Below, one piece after another: positions 44,079 to 53,116 of a stretch of 64,000 nt of DNA (its first letter is position 1; the number at the start of each line of letters is the position of its first letter). The notes beneath the pieces were generated by a model. It ran no database searches, was not told the DNA's origin, and saw only the letters and a program-made list of their open reading frames with translations. The stretch spans positions 930,001 to 994,000 of the forward strand of contig CBDBPW010000002.1 in the NCBI GenBank assembly GCA_965209045.1, in the 5' to 3' direction. The translations under genes and the position numbers were made by a program. Source of the stretch: JAJEFO01 sp965209045 (GTDB lineage: Bacteria; Pseudomonadota; Alphaproteobacteria; Rhodobacterales; Rhodobacteraceae).

Positions 44079-44501
44079 TCACACTCCGGTATCCGGCTCC
44101 CGCAAGATGTGCACGCCTTTGATCCGCCAGCTCCCGTCAACCTGGACCATCTGGTAGTCGAGCAAGTGCATGCGTCCCGCCCGGTCGCGGATCAGCACCG
44201 TTTGCCACAACGCTCCTCCCACCTCTCGCAGCGCGAGGAAGCGCACGTCCGCTGGCCGCCAGACCATCGGGTACCCGTTGCGCACCATTTGGCCGCAGCG
44301 CTGGTGGTTGCCGAATAGTCTCTGAATGCCTGGCGACGCGAAAGAGTAGGCACGAGCGAAGTCGTCCTTCAGGAACGCGTCGATCTGGGCTTCTACGGTT
44401 GCTTCGATCCCAGGCACTCGGGCCCGCACATCTGCGGCCGCCGCGATGCAGGCCCAGCACAGTGCGAGCGCCAGGACAACTGCATGCAGGACAATTCTCA
44501 T
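44079..44501 (-). CDS. DUF4864 domain protein, exported
   Basis: A 140-residue protein with a signal peptide (residues 1-22, ending in Ala-Ala-Ala). The mature domain contains VEAQIDAFLKDDFARAYSFA and SPGIQRLFGNHQRCGQMVRN, and ends with MVQVDGSWRIKGVHIL, typical of DUF4864 (SnoaL/NTF2-like in look). It is probably periplasmic; no function is known. It converges with uvrB, leaving a 54-bp gap. Confidence 0.85.
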   Translation of the reverse strand: MRIVLHAVVLALALCWACIAAAADVRARVPGIEATVEAQIDAFLKDDFARAYSFASPGIQRLFGNHQRCGQMVRNGYPMVWRPADVRFLALREVGGALWQTVLIRDRAGRMHLLDYQMVQVDGSWRIKGVHILREPDTGV

Positions 44502-45400
44502 GGCGCGTCTCCATCCCAGATGAGCGCCGCCTCTGACATCCTGTCCCGGCATCCTGCCTCTGTCAATCAATGGCATGTCGGTCAACGCCGTGTTGGGCGC
44601 AGCAAGCCATGGACGCGCATCAAAGCAGTCCGCGATCGATTTCGCCCGATCGAAGATCGGTACGGCTAAGCCGTCGACCGCACGCGTTCGCGCGCCAAGC
44701 GAAAGTGCCTGCTCCCCGAACCGCGCGACGCGTACTGGAGGACATTCGCTCCTGGGCGTTCTCGCCTTTGGACCTATGGCGATCCGGACTTGTCACGATA
44801 CCTAGAGCGTGAGGTCATGGAACTGGCAAGCGGAATTCGGGCCGATGACCCCATTCGGCATGCGCCGGGCGAATTCGGCGAGGTCATGTGGCGCCGTGAT
44901 GCCGGCGTCAGCGTGCTGGCAGAGGCCACGGGCGACCCGAGTGAACACGCCCTCTTCCACCGGCCGAGAAGTTGCTCGCGGGCGGCCGCCGGCATCTCTC
45001 AACTCGACGCGACGCATGACTCCACGCACCACAATCAGCTCGCCGTCCCGATCTCCCGACGATACCCCGGTTGACGCGTTCGTGTGACAAAACCTCGGAA
45101 TTCAGGACTTGGCTCTCGAGGTCTTGTCACAAGCCGGAAAGCATGAAGGGCCAACGCGCCCTGCTCGGGTCCTGCTCGCTCCAGTGGCCTCATGTCGATC
45201 AACGGTGGCGCACATGTTACCTCCTCTCGCTTGGGCGCAACTGGTAGTCGGTGCCCACGCCAAGACCGATGCTCCCTTGCAGCCGCCGACTCAGGCCAAA
45301 CGCGGGGGCCGCCACTTCTCCCGGTGCGGGGAGAGGCTCGTTGCAACCGCCACGTCCCCATCGCGGCCCGTCGGGCGAAGGGCGCCTGACCGGCAGTGCA
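44502..45400. other. 899-bp gap without a recognisable gene
   Basis: Several frames of 60-100 codons exist on both strands, but none shows family motifs or steady codon bias. On the minus strand 45217-45300 reads SIGLGVGTDYQLRPSERR before a stop, which resembles the end of an outer-membrane barrel but is too short to support a call. It may be a decayed region. Confidence 0.4.
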
Positions 45401-46978
45401 TCACGCAAGCTTGCCCTCGAGCGCCTGCTCGATCAGCGCCGCGGTCTCGTCAACGCCGTACAACACGATGAACACGCCGAAGCGCGGCCCCTGGCTTGCG
45501 CCCAGAAGCACTTCATAGAGCGCCTTGAACCAGTCGCGCAGAGGGTCGAACCCGTGCTCCCGGCCAACCGCATAGACCATGGACTGAATCTCTTCCGCGT
45601 CCTTGCTCCCGGCCCAGGATTCGAGCCGCGTCTTCAGGTCCGTCAGGGCAGCCCGCTCCCTCCCTTCGGGAGCGCGGTAGGTCCTGTGCGGCCGGACGAG
45701 ATCGTTGAAATACGCAACGGCGAACCCCGCCGCAGCATCAAGGTCCGGATGCGTGTCCGGCGCCGCATCGGGTGCATAGCGCTTGATGAATCCCCAGAGA
45801 CGATCCTTGTCCTCTGCCCCGGAAACGCTGGCAAGGTTCAGAAGCATCGAGTACGGCACGATCAGGTTGGAGGTCGGCACGTTGCCCGAATGCACGTGAA
45901 AGACCGGGTTCGCGAACCTTTCGGCATCGTCCTGGCCTTCGAAGGCGCGAAGATGCTGATGATATTCGTCCACTGCCTTCGGAATCACGTCGAAGTAGAG
46001 CCGCTTCGCGGTTCGAGGCTTCAGGTACATGAAATACGCGAGGCTCTCCTGGGCGGCATAGGCAAGCCAGTCCTCCAGCGAGAGGCCGTTGCCCTTGGAC
46101 TTCGAGATCTTCTGTCCGTGCTCGTCGTTGAACAGCTCGTAGTTCAGGAGCTCGGGCGGCCTCGTGCCCAATACCCGGCAAATCCTGGACGAAAGCTCTG
46201 CGGACGGGATCAGGTCCTTGCCGAACATTTCGTAGTCGACCTCCAAGGCGGCCCAGCGCATGCCCCAGTCCGGTTTCCACTGCATCTTGACGTTGCCGCC
46301 GGTCACGGGCAGCTCGACCCGCTCCCCGTCCGGTTCCTCGTAGACGATCGTGCCGGCCGAGACGTTCCGTTCAAGCGTCGGGACCTGGAGCACATGCCCG
46401 GATTTCGGGCTGATCGGGAGAAACGGCGAATAGGTCGACTGCCGGTCGGCGCCAAGCGTCGGCAGCATGACTTCCATTATCCTGTCGAAACGCTCGAGAG
46501 CGGTCAGCAGGATGTCGTCAAAGCGGCCTGACCGGTACGCTTCCGTCGCAGACACGAACTCGTACTCGAAGCCGAACTCGTCCAGAAAGGAGCGAAGCCG
46601 GGCATTGTTGTGCGCACCGAAGCTCTCATGGGTGCCGAACGGATCACGCACCCGCGTCAGCGGCAGGTTCATGTCCTCATGCATCTGCTCCTTGTTCGGC
46701 ACGTTGTCCGGGACCTTCCTCAGCCCGTCCACGTCATCCGAAAAACAGACCAGCTTCGTCGGAATGTCGCTGACCAGCTCGAAAGCGCGACGCACCATGG
46801 TCGTCCGCGCCACTTCGCCGAAGGTGCCGATGTGCGGCAGCCCGCTCGGACCGTAGCCGGTCTGGAACAGGACATGGCCCTTCTCGGGCGGGCCTGCCTC
46901 GAAGCGCCGGAGCACCCGCCGGGCCTCTTCGAATGGCCACGCCTTCGAGGCCAGCGCCGCATCTCGCATCGCGGTCAT
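45401..46978 (-). CDS. lysK: Lysyl-tRNA synthetase, class I
   Basis: A 525-residue class I synthetase, unrelated to the class II LysS of most bacteria. The HIGH-type motif is GPSGLPHIGTF (residues 43-53), and KMSKS appears as KISKSKGNG in the second half. VCFSDDVDGLRKVP and FGAHNNARLRSFLDEFGFEY are typical of archaeal-type LysRS. It charges tRNA-Lys. The start MTAMRDAALASK at 46978 is chosen because the upstream extension lacks homology. It is divergent from a TerB-like gene. Confidence 0.95.
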   Translation of the reverse strand: MTAMRDAALASKAWPFEEARRVLRRFEAGPPEKGHVLFQTGYGPSGLPHIGTFGEVARTTMVRRAFELVSDIPTKLVCFSDDVDGLRKVPDNVPNKEQMHEDMNLPLTRVRDPFGTHESFGAHNNARLRSFLDEFGFEYEFVSATEAYRSGRFDDILLTALERFDRIMEVMLPTLGADRQSTYSPFLPISPKSGHVLQVPTLERNVSAGTIVYEEPDGERVELPVTGGNVKMQWKPDWGMRWAALEVDYEMFGKDLIPSAELSSRICRVLGTRPPELLNYELFNDEHGQKISKSKGNGLSLEDWLAYAAQESLAYFMYLKPRTAKRLYFDVIPKAVDEYHQHLRAFEGQDDAERFANPVFHVHSGNVPTSNLIVPYSMLLNLASVSGAEDKDRLWGFIKRYAPDAAPDTHPDLDAAAGFAVAYFNDLVRPHRTYRAPEGRERAALTDLKTRLESWAGSKDAEEIQSMVYAVGREHGFDPLRDWFKALYEVLLGASQGPRFGVFIVLYGVDETAALIEQALEGKLA

Positions 46979-47070
46979 CGAATCGAACTCCAAAAACGGA
47001 AAAGTTGTCCTATTGCAGCGGCGCGGGCGCGTCAATAAATTCCCGGGCAGCATGAGAGAGGAGGCCCGCC

Positions 47071-47493
47071 TTGGCCCTGAAACCCGTCGACTTCACCCCC
47101 GAGGACACGTTGCTCGCCGTCATGATCGCGGTTTCCGCCACGGACGACACGATTCGGACGTCCGAACTCGTCTCGATCGAGCGCATGGTGAACCACCTGC
47201 CCGTCTTCAGCAACTACGACATGGACCGCCTGAAGCTTGTCTCTGCCGCAACCTTCGACATTCTCGAGGAAGAGGACGGGCTCGACATCCTCTGGGACAC
47301 GGTTCGCAACAACCTCCCCGAACGGCTCTTCGACACGGCCTACGCGGCAGCCTGCGACGTTGCCGCCGCGGACGGCGCCGCGCGCGAGTCCGAGCTTAGG
47401 CTCCTCGCCGACATGCGTTACGAGCTGAACATCGACCGCCTGCTGGCCGCCGCGATCGAGGCAGGGGCGAGGGCGAGACACCGCATCCTTTGA
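47071..47493 (+). CDS. TerB-family tellurite-resistance-like protein
   Basis: A 140-residue all-helical protein of the TerB/DjlA-N type: FTPEDTLLAVMIAVSATDDT, ELVSIERMVNHLPVF, and FDTAYAAACDVAAADGAARE followed by ESELRLLADMRYELNI. The two acidic repeats are the metal-binding pattern of the fold. The start is TTG at 47071, preceded by GAGGAGG. The family name refers to tellurite loci; a general housekeeping or stress role is more likely here. Confidence 0.87.
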   Translation: MALKPVDFTPEDTLLAVMIAVSATDDTIRTSELVSIERMVNHLPVFSNYDMDRLKLVSAATFDILEEEDGLDILWDTVRNNLPERLFDTAYAAACDVAAADGAARESELRLLADMRYELNIDRLLAAAIEAGARARHRIL

Positions 47494-47630
47494 CTTGCCG
47501 TCCGCGGCGGGCACAGGCAGTCGCGCCCGATCCGGATTCGGCACCGTGAACGCCCGATCGAGAGAACCGGACCCGCGATTCATGACGGCAAGATCCCGAA
47601 GCCAGCTCCCTGGACGCGCTTCCCGTTCCT

Positions 47631-48236
47631 TCAGCCGTGCGACCAACCGCCGGTCCTGCGGATGCGCGTGGACGAAAGATCGCTCATCGGCACGTTCAGG
47701 AATGTCCAGGCCGGCGGGCCGGCAAGGGCAAGTCGCGGTGCCGCATGATCCGGTAGCCGCGCGTGCCGAAACCGGCGCGCTGCCGGAGAGAACAGCGGCG
47801 ACACCCGATGGCCGGGTCTGGCAAGAACGGCTACCGGGGCCAGGGCCATGATCTCCTCCCAGCGTTCCCAGCGGTGCAGTTCCGCGAGATTGTCGGCGCC
47901 CATGAGCCAGACAAAGCGGACGCCGGGGAACAGGCAGGTCAATCGGCTGAGGCTGTCGCAGGTGCGCCGCGTCGCGAGCCGCACTTCCAGGTCCGTGACG
48001 CGGACACGAGGATGCCGCATGACCGCCCTCGCCCGCATCATGCGCCCCGGCAGCGGAGCGGGCCCGCTTTCCTTCAACGGATTGCCCGGTGACACCAGCC
48101 ACCACACCTCGTCGAGGACGAGTCGCTTCAGGGCTTCGCGCGTGATGTGCGCGTGACCTTCATGGGCCGGATCAAACGATCCGCCAAGCAGTCCGATGCG
48201 CATTCCGGGCCGCGCCAGTGGGAATCCCCTCGCCAT
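47631..48236 (-). CDS. nadD: Nicotinate-nucleotide adenylyltransferase
   Basis: A 201-residue nucleotidyltransferase of the NAD pathway (nicotinate mononucleotide to deamido-NAD). The motif GSFDPAHEGH is at residues 19-28, WLVSPGNPLK follows, and the second ATP-binding motif reads MSDLSSTRIRRTGGW near the end. The ATG at 48236 is favoured; MRIGLLGG 11 codons later is possible. An ISKra4-family element lies 80 bp upstream of the start, so the native promoter or upstream operon partner may have been displaced. Confidence 0.93.
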   Translation of the reverse strand: MARGFPLARPGMRIGLLGGSFDPAHEGHAHITREALKRLVLDEVWWLVSPGNPLKESGPAPLPGRMMRARAVMRHPRVRVTDLEVRLATRRTCDSLSRLTCLFPGVRFVWLMGADNLAELHRWERWEEIMALAPVAVLARPGHRVSPLFSPAARRFRHARLPDHAAPRLALAGPPAWTFLNVPMSDLSSTRIRRTGGWSHG

Positions 48237-48316
48237 GAAACCAAGGTCGTGTCCCGCCGGGCCGCAATTGTCCAGCGAATTCCGGGTCATGGATCGCTGC
48301 GGATCCAGCCGCGAAA

Positions 48317-49990
48317 GGGTGTAGCCCAATTTAGTTGCCAGTTTTGATTTGCCCTTGCTACGCTGCGGCGGCTGCGTGCCCGACAACGGCCGGAGGAACC
48401 GGCCGGCGGCGCGCCGTTGCAGGCAACTGGCAGGAGCACGAACCATGGCGCATGGCGAGGGGGATCACGGTCATCGGCATCCGGACGCGGTGGCGTATCT
48501 GGAAGGCTTGGGAGAGGAAGGTGCGGCGGTGGTCCGGCCGCATGATGGCGGGCACACCCGGTACTGGCTGGAGGACGGCGAGGTGCGGAGCCTGGACATC
48601 GCCGGGGACGGGCCGCTTCCGGCGCTGCTGGAGGCGGTTTCGGCGGAGTTTGGCCCGCGGATGCCGAAGCTGGCGGCGGACCTCGCGTCGGGCGCCCCGG
48701 ACCTCGACGGCGTGGAGCGTGCGCTCCGGGACGCCTCCCTCGGCGGCGGCGCGGCGGCGCTGAAGCATCTGTTCGAGCAGCTTGACGGAGCGCTGCCGGC
48801 GCCGAGGTGCGAGGGCTGCGGCAGGCCGATGGTCCGGCACGGGACGGGCAGGAGGAAATCGTGGCTCACGCGGCTGGGCAGGGTGGAGGTGAAGCGCAGC
48901 CACTACCGCTGCCGGTCGTGCGGCAAGGGCTGCTTCCCGCTGGACCAGGTGCTGGGCCTGGAGGGCAGCGCCTTCACGCCGGGGATGGCGAGCGTCATGG
49001 CCGAGACGGTGCCGATGATGAGCTTCGAGGCGGCGAGCGGGCACATCGCGAACCTTGCGGGCCTGGACGCCTCGTCGAGCTCGCTGCAGCGCTGGTCGCT
49101 GGCGCTCGGCGAGGAGGCGCTGCGGTTCGAGCGCGGGGAGGTGGTGGACGGCAGGCCCCCGGAAACGCGCATGTATCTCTCGATCGACGGGACCGGGATC
49201 CCGATGCGGAAGGAGGAGACCGAGGGCGTCGCCGGCAAGCAGGAGGACGGGAGCGCGAAGACGCGCGAGGCGAAACTGGCCGTCATGTACACCGCCGAGG
49301 GGCGCGACCCCGAGACCGGCGCGGCGCTCAAGGACCGGGGCAGCGAGAGCTTCAGCTGCCTCATCGACAGCGCGGCGGCGGCGTCGGGAAGCAGGGACCC
49401 CTCGGACTTCGCCATGCGCCTCGGCCGCGAGGCGCGGCGGCGCGGGCTGCACGACGCCGGGGAGGTCATCGTGATCTCCGACGGAGCCGAATGGATCAGG
49501 AACACCTGCGACGAGGTCCTCGGGGGCGGGAAGGTCACCTTCGTGCTCGACCAGTTCCACGCGCTGGAATACGCGTCCGACGCCGTGAAGGCGATCCTCC
49601 CGGAGGGGCCGGAGCGGGACCGGCGCTTCGCGAAGGTGAAGGCGGACATCGAGGCGGGGCGGGCCGACAGGGTGGTCCGGGAGCTGGAACCCTTCAGCGG
49701 CCGGCACAAGGCGGTGGAGGACTGCTGTCGGTACTTCTGCAAGAACATCGAGAGGATGCGGTACGACAGGTGCCGCGACCTGGGCATGCAGGTCGGAAGC
49801 GGTGTCGTGGAGGGTGGCTGTCGCCAGTTCGGGCTGCGCCTCAAGCGCTCGGGAACACGCTGGTCGGAGAGAGGCGCGAACGCGATGCTCGCTCTCAAGA
49901 GCTGCGCCATGAACCTCAGGGTGCCCGACTTCCTCGACTGGCGGGCGAATCAGGCCATCGCAGCATGAGCAACTAATCTGGGCTACACCC
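48317..49990. mobile_element. Complete ISKra4-family insertion sequence
   Basis: The element is 1674 bp long. Its ends are imperfect 22-bp inverted repeats: GGGTGTAGCCCAATTTAGTT at the left end (48317), with two mismatches to the right end (49990) read inward. A 9-bp direct repeat GCCGCGAAA flanks it (48308-48316 and 49991-49999), the target duplication. The single transposase gene is intact. It lies between nadD and the aminotransferase gene and does not visibly interrupt a coding region. Confidence 0.92.
48445..49968 (+). CDS. ISKra4-family transposase
   Basis: A 507-residue transposase. An N-terminal acidic region is followed by a zinc-binding segment (RCEGCGRPM, then HYRCRSCGKGCFPLD). 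The DDE-type core has aspartates in YLSIDGTGIPM and VIVISDGAEWI and a glutamate in GSGVVEGGCRQFG. The ATG at 48445 has AGGAG upstream. No frameshift or stop is seen, so it appears functional. Confidence 0.93.
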   Translation: MAHGEGDHGHRHPDAVAYLEGLGEEGAAVVRPHDGGHTRYWLEDGEVRSLDIAGDGPLPALLEAVSAEFGPRMPKLAADLASGAPDLDGVERALRDASLGGGAAALKHLFEQLDGALPAPRCEGCGRPMVRHGTGRRKSWLTRLGRVEVKRSHYRCRSCGKGCFPLDQVLGLEGSAFTPGMASVMAETVPMMSFEAASGHIANLAGLDASSSSLQRWSLALGEEALRFERGEVVDGRPPETRMYLSIDGTGIPMRKEETEGVAGKQEDGSAKTREAKLAVMYTAEGRDPETGAALKDRGSESFSCLIDSAAAASGSRDPSDFAMRLGREARRRGLHDAGEVIVISDGAEWIRNTCDEVLGGGKVTFVLDQFHALEYASDAVKAILPEGPERDRRFAKVKADIEAGRADRVVRELEPFSGRHKAVEDCCRYFCKNIERMRYDRCRDLGMQVGSGVVEGGCRQFGLRLKRSGTRWSERGANAMLALKSCAMNLRVPDFLDWRANQAIAA

Positions 49991-50058
49991 GCCGCGAAAC
50001 TCGTTCTGGACGTGCCATTCGAGACCGCCTAGGTTCGCCCCTCGAAAGGAACCGGTCC

Positions 50059-50943
50059 ATGGCAATCGGCACAAACATACGCACCTATTTCGAGGGCGGC
50101 TGGCACGATGGCGACGTCTTCGTGATGAAGGCTGCGGATCACGGCGCATGGCTCGGCTCCAGCGTTTTTGACGGAGCGCGTTACTTCGACGGGGTTGCCC
50201 CCGACCTCCTGGCACATTGCGACAGGGTCAACCGGTCTGCAGAAGCCCTCATGCTGACCCCGTCGCATTCCGCAGAGGAGATGGCGGAGATCATTTGGGA
50301 CGGATTGAAGTCTCTCTCCAGGAACGCCGCCGTGTATGTCAGGCCGATGTACTGGGGCGTCGACGGCGACGAGACGGCGATCGTGCCGGATGCCGGAAGC
50401 ACCGCGTTTTCCGTCTGTCTCGAGGAAAGGCCGCTGGCACCGGAGGACGCAACGACTCGATTGACCACCACGCGGTTCCGTCGCCCGATCCTGGAGAGCG
50501 CGGTCGTCAACGCAAAGGCGGGGTGCCTCTATCCCAACAACGCGCGCATGATCGCCGAAGCGCGGGCGAAGGGCTACCCGAACGCGCTGGTGGCCGACGC
50601 CATGGGCAATGTCGCGGAAACCGCCACTGCGAACATCTTCATGGTCAAGGACGGAGAAGTCCTGACCCCCGTCGCGAACGGCACCTTTCTTGCCGGAATC
50701 ACGCGTGCACGTCACATGTCGAACCTTGCTGCAGACGGGTCATGCGTCCGCGAGGCCGTGCTGACGTTCGACGACATTCGCGGAGCGGACGAGCTCTTCA
50801 TGTCTGGCAACATGAACAAGGTCACGCCGGTCGTCGAGTTCGACGGAACCGAGTTCCAGCCCGGGCCCGTCACCCGCCGCGTGCGCGAGATGTACTGGGA
50901 CTGGGCGCTTTCGGAAGGCGCGCAGCCTCCCCTTGCGTCCTGA
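50059..50943 (+). CDS. Branched-chain-type (class IV) aminotransferase
   Basis: A 294-residue fold-type IV PLP aminotransferase: SSVFDGARYFDGVAPDLLAH at the N terminus, the PLP lysine in VVNAKAGCLYPNNARMI, GNVAETATANIFMVKDG, and the TPVANGTFLAGITRARHM phosphate site. The family covers IlvE, D-amino-acid transaminase and related enzymes; the pattern fits IlvE-like enzymes, but the substrate is open. AAAGGA lies before the ATG. An ornithine-cyclodeaminase-family gene follows 147 bp later. Confidence 0.88.
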   Translation: MAIGTNIRTYFEGGWHDGDVFVMKAADHGAWLGSSVFDGARYFDGVAPDLLAHCDRVNRSAEALMLTPSHSAEEMAEIIWDGLKSLSRNAAVYVRPMYWGVDGDETAIVPDAGSTAFSVCLEERPLAPEDATTRLTTTRFRRPILESAVVNAKAGCLYPNNARMIAEARAKGYPNALVADAMGNVAETATANIFMVKDGEVLTPVANGTFLAGITRARHMSNLAADGSCVREAVLTFDDIRGADELFMSGNMNKVTPVVEFDGTEFQPGPVTRRVREMYWDWALSEGAQPPLAS

Positions 50944-51090
50944 GGGCCCTTGGCCGGGCCGTACACCTGGGCAACAGCCTCTCTGCAGTCGCGCCGCTCC
51001 CGGAAGCGCTGGGCCCGTCGCGGATCAGCGTATGGACACCGCTCCGAACCTCGTCCACGCTGTTCCTGACCCACAGGAGGCAGTCCACCG

Positions 51091-52071
51091 ATGACATCAC
51101 CCGAAGACGGCAGTTTCCGCTACATGCCGGACAGCGCGATCGAGGCGCTCGCGATCCCTCCGAGCGATATCGCCGACGCCATCGAGGCCGCGCTGGTCGC
51201 AAAGTCCGAAGGCCGGCTCCATGTCACGCCGAAGTCCGCGATTCTGCCGGGTGGCGGACGCTACATGATGTCCACCCTTGCCGTCGGCGACGAGGGCCTG
51301 ACGGTCCTCAAGACCGTCAGCGTCAGCCCGGACAACCCCGGGCGCGGCCTGCCCTCGATCAACGGAGCCATCCTCGCGCTTGACGCCGAAACCGGACTGC
51401 TGAAAGCGGTTATGGGGGCAAACTGGATCACGGCGCACAGGACTGCCGCACTCTCGGCGGTCGCGGCGCGGCGACTGGCCGATCCAGCCTCCGCGTCAGT
51501 CGGGTTCATTGGCTGCGGCGTCCAGGCGCGAAGCCATCTCGCCGCGTTTCGAGACCTCTTTCCCCTGGAGCGGGTCCTGGCCTGCGGACGAGGCACGGCC
51601 AATCGCGACGCCCTTTGCGAAGTGGCGCGTGCAATGGGACTGGACGTCCGCGCGGCTGACGCGGAAGAGACTCTCCGCGAAGCCGACATCGTGGTCACGT
51701 CGATCACGCTCGACTACACGATCGAGCCTTTCCTTGACGCGGCCTGGCTCAAGCCCAATGCCTTCGCCGCGATCACCGACCTTTGCATTCCATGGCGGCC
51801 AGACAGCCTCGCCCGAATTGGTACCGTCGTGATCGACGATCTCGAGCAGGAGCGGACCGCGGAGCGCCCCATGGTGGACGCGAGAGCCATTGCCGGCGAT
51901 CTGACCGATCTCGTCACTGGCCGCATTGAAGAACTGAAGCGGCCCGCGGCCTTCGCGTTCCGGGGGATGGCTCTTGGCGACCACGCCGCCACCGTCCTGG
52001 CATACTCGCGTGCACGGGAGACAGGAGCAGGACAGGTCGTTTTGCATGCCACGATGGCCAGCGACTCCTGA
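51091..52071 (+). CDS. Ornithine cyclodeaminase/mu-crystallin family protein
   Basis: A 326-residue NAD(P)-dependent enzyme of the OCD/mu-crystallin fold. The substrate domain carries YMMSTLAVGDEGLTVLKTVS and GLPSINGAILALDAETGLL; the Rossmann motif is VGFIGCGVQARSHLAAF; and DLCIPWRPDSL and GDLTDLVTGRI follow. Members act as ornithine cyclodeaminase, alanine dehydrogenase or ketimine reductase. GGAGG lies 10 nt before the ATG. The adjacent aminotransferase suggests joint amino-acid metabolism. Confidence 0.88.
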   Translation: MTSPEDGSFRYMPDSAIEALAIPPSDIADAIEAALVAKSEGRLHVTPKSAILPGGGRYMMSTLAVGDEGLTVLKTVSVSPDNPGRGLPSINGAILALDAETGLLKAVMGANWITAHRTAALSAVAARRLADPASASVGFIGCGVQARSHLAAFRDLFPLERVLACGRGTANRDALCEVARAMGLDVRAADAEETLREADIVVTSITLDYTIEPFLDAAWLKPNAFAAITDLCIPWRPDSLARIGTVVIDDLEQERTAERPMVDARAIAGDLTDLVTGRIEELKRPAAFAFRGMALGDHAATVLAYSRARETGAGQVVLHATMASDS

Positions 52072-52789
52072 TCCGCGCATCTTGCGGCCGGGGGGCCGGA
52101 GGCAAAGCACGCAAAAGTTCCTGTGGATGCATGACGGCAGCCGCGAATGCCTAAACGCAATGCGGTTTGCGGCAACGTGCGCCTCAAGGATTGGAGGAGT
52201 CGCGCAGGTTCTCCCGGTCATCTCGCCAGAGGAATTCCAGCACTGGATCGGCGTCGGTGAAGTCATGCGAGAAGAGGCGCGCGAGCGCATCCACGCGCAT
52301 TTCGAGATTTTTCGAAGTGGATGCGCGAGAAGCGGAATTTGGACCCGGAGCAGGTGATCCGCGAAGGAAGGGCCGGGCCCGAGATCCTGTCCCAGATCCA
52401 GGACGACGGCGACATCCGACCGCTCGTGCCCGGCGCCAGCCCTTCCGCATTCATTTCTCACGTCACGCCAACCACGCGAACGGCAACGTCGCTCGTGAGC
52501 GGGCGGAGCGAATCCGCCAAGACGGGCACCGCGATGTGGTCCCGGAGCGCAACGAGACGCTCTGCCGAGCTTCTCCTTGCGGCGTGCCGTATCCAGCGCC
52601 CTCCCGTGACAGTCATGTTGGCGACATGCCGCGACATCAGGATGGCTTCTGCCCGCTGTGGCCCGCAAGTCGCGGATCGGGAGACCATCCGACATCTCTT
52701 GGCGCACGCAATCTTGATCGGGGTTGTTGCATCAATGCAAATGCATTACTTGTCGGTTGTCGCAAACAACCCGCTTCCAGGGGCCTGCC
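52072..52789. other. 718-bp gap with a possible C-terminal gene remnant
   Basis: On the minus strand 52303-52184 reads MRVDALARLFSHDFTDADP and continues VLEFLWRDDRENLRDSSNP to a stop, with high third-position GC, like the end of a real gene whose upstream part is lost. Another minus-strand stretch near 52520-52600 (RLVALRDHIAVPVLADSLRP) has similar bias in another frame. I recognise neither. The right end holds the prlF operator. Confidence 0.35.
52728..52747. promoter_or_regulatory. Overlapping palindromes before prlF-yhaV
   Basis: TGCATCAATGCA (52728-52739) and AATGCAAATGCATT (52734-52747) are overlapping dyads with arms TGCAT/ATGCA and AATGCA/TGCATT. They lie 43-62 bp before the prlF ATG, where an autoregulatory site for the antitoxin or toxin-antitoxin complex would be expected. 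Confidence 0.45.
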
Positions 52790-53116
52790 ATGGCTGTGCT
52801 GATCCAGGATGTTTCGAAGCTCACCGATCGCTACCAGACGACGGTTCCGAGCGGCGTGCGCAAGCTGTTGAAACTCGGCAAGGGCGACCGGATCCGCTAC
52901 TGCATCGAGCCGAGTGGCCGGGTCTACATCGAGCCCGTGCGCGACGAGGAAGTCGATCCCGCGCTCTGCGAGTTTCTCGATTTCGTCGAAGCCGACATCA
53001 AGGCACATCCAGAGCGCCTTCGTGCGTTCGACGGTGCCTTGCATGATCGCCTCAAGGCGCTCGTCGGCGAAATTGACATCGATCTCGGCGAACCGCTATC
53101 GCCCGATGACGAATGA
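52790..53116 (+). CDS. prlF: PrlF/SohA-type antitoxin
   Basis: A 108-residue protein with an N-terminal swapped-hairpin AbrB-like DNA-binding domain (KLTDRYQTTVPSGVRKLLKL, then IRYCIEPSGRVYIEPV) and an acidic C-terminal tail (VGEIDIDLGEPLSPDDE) suited to toxin neutralisation. In E. coli PrlF neutralises the ribonuclease YhaV and represses the operon. Its stop overlaps yhaV as ATGA. Confidence 0.92.
   Translation: MAVLIQDVSKLTDRYQTTVPSGVRKLLKLGKGDRIRYCIEPSGRVYIEPVRDEEVDPALCEFLDFVEADIKAHPERLRAFDGALHDRLKALVGEIDIDLGEPLSPDDE

Noticed and set aside
44777..44787. TGGCGATCCGG, an 11-base match to the 3' end of tRNA-Arg
   Set aside because: The match is short, stops before the T arm and lies on the 5' side of the tRNA, so it does not support an integration duplication.
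45217..45408. A short frame ending GVGTDYQLRPSERR, like the tail of an outer-membrane barrel
   Set aside because: Only about 20 residues look plausible, with no start and no aromatic terminal residue.
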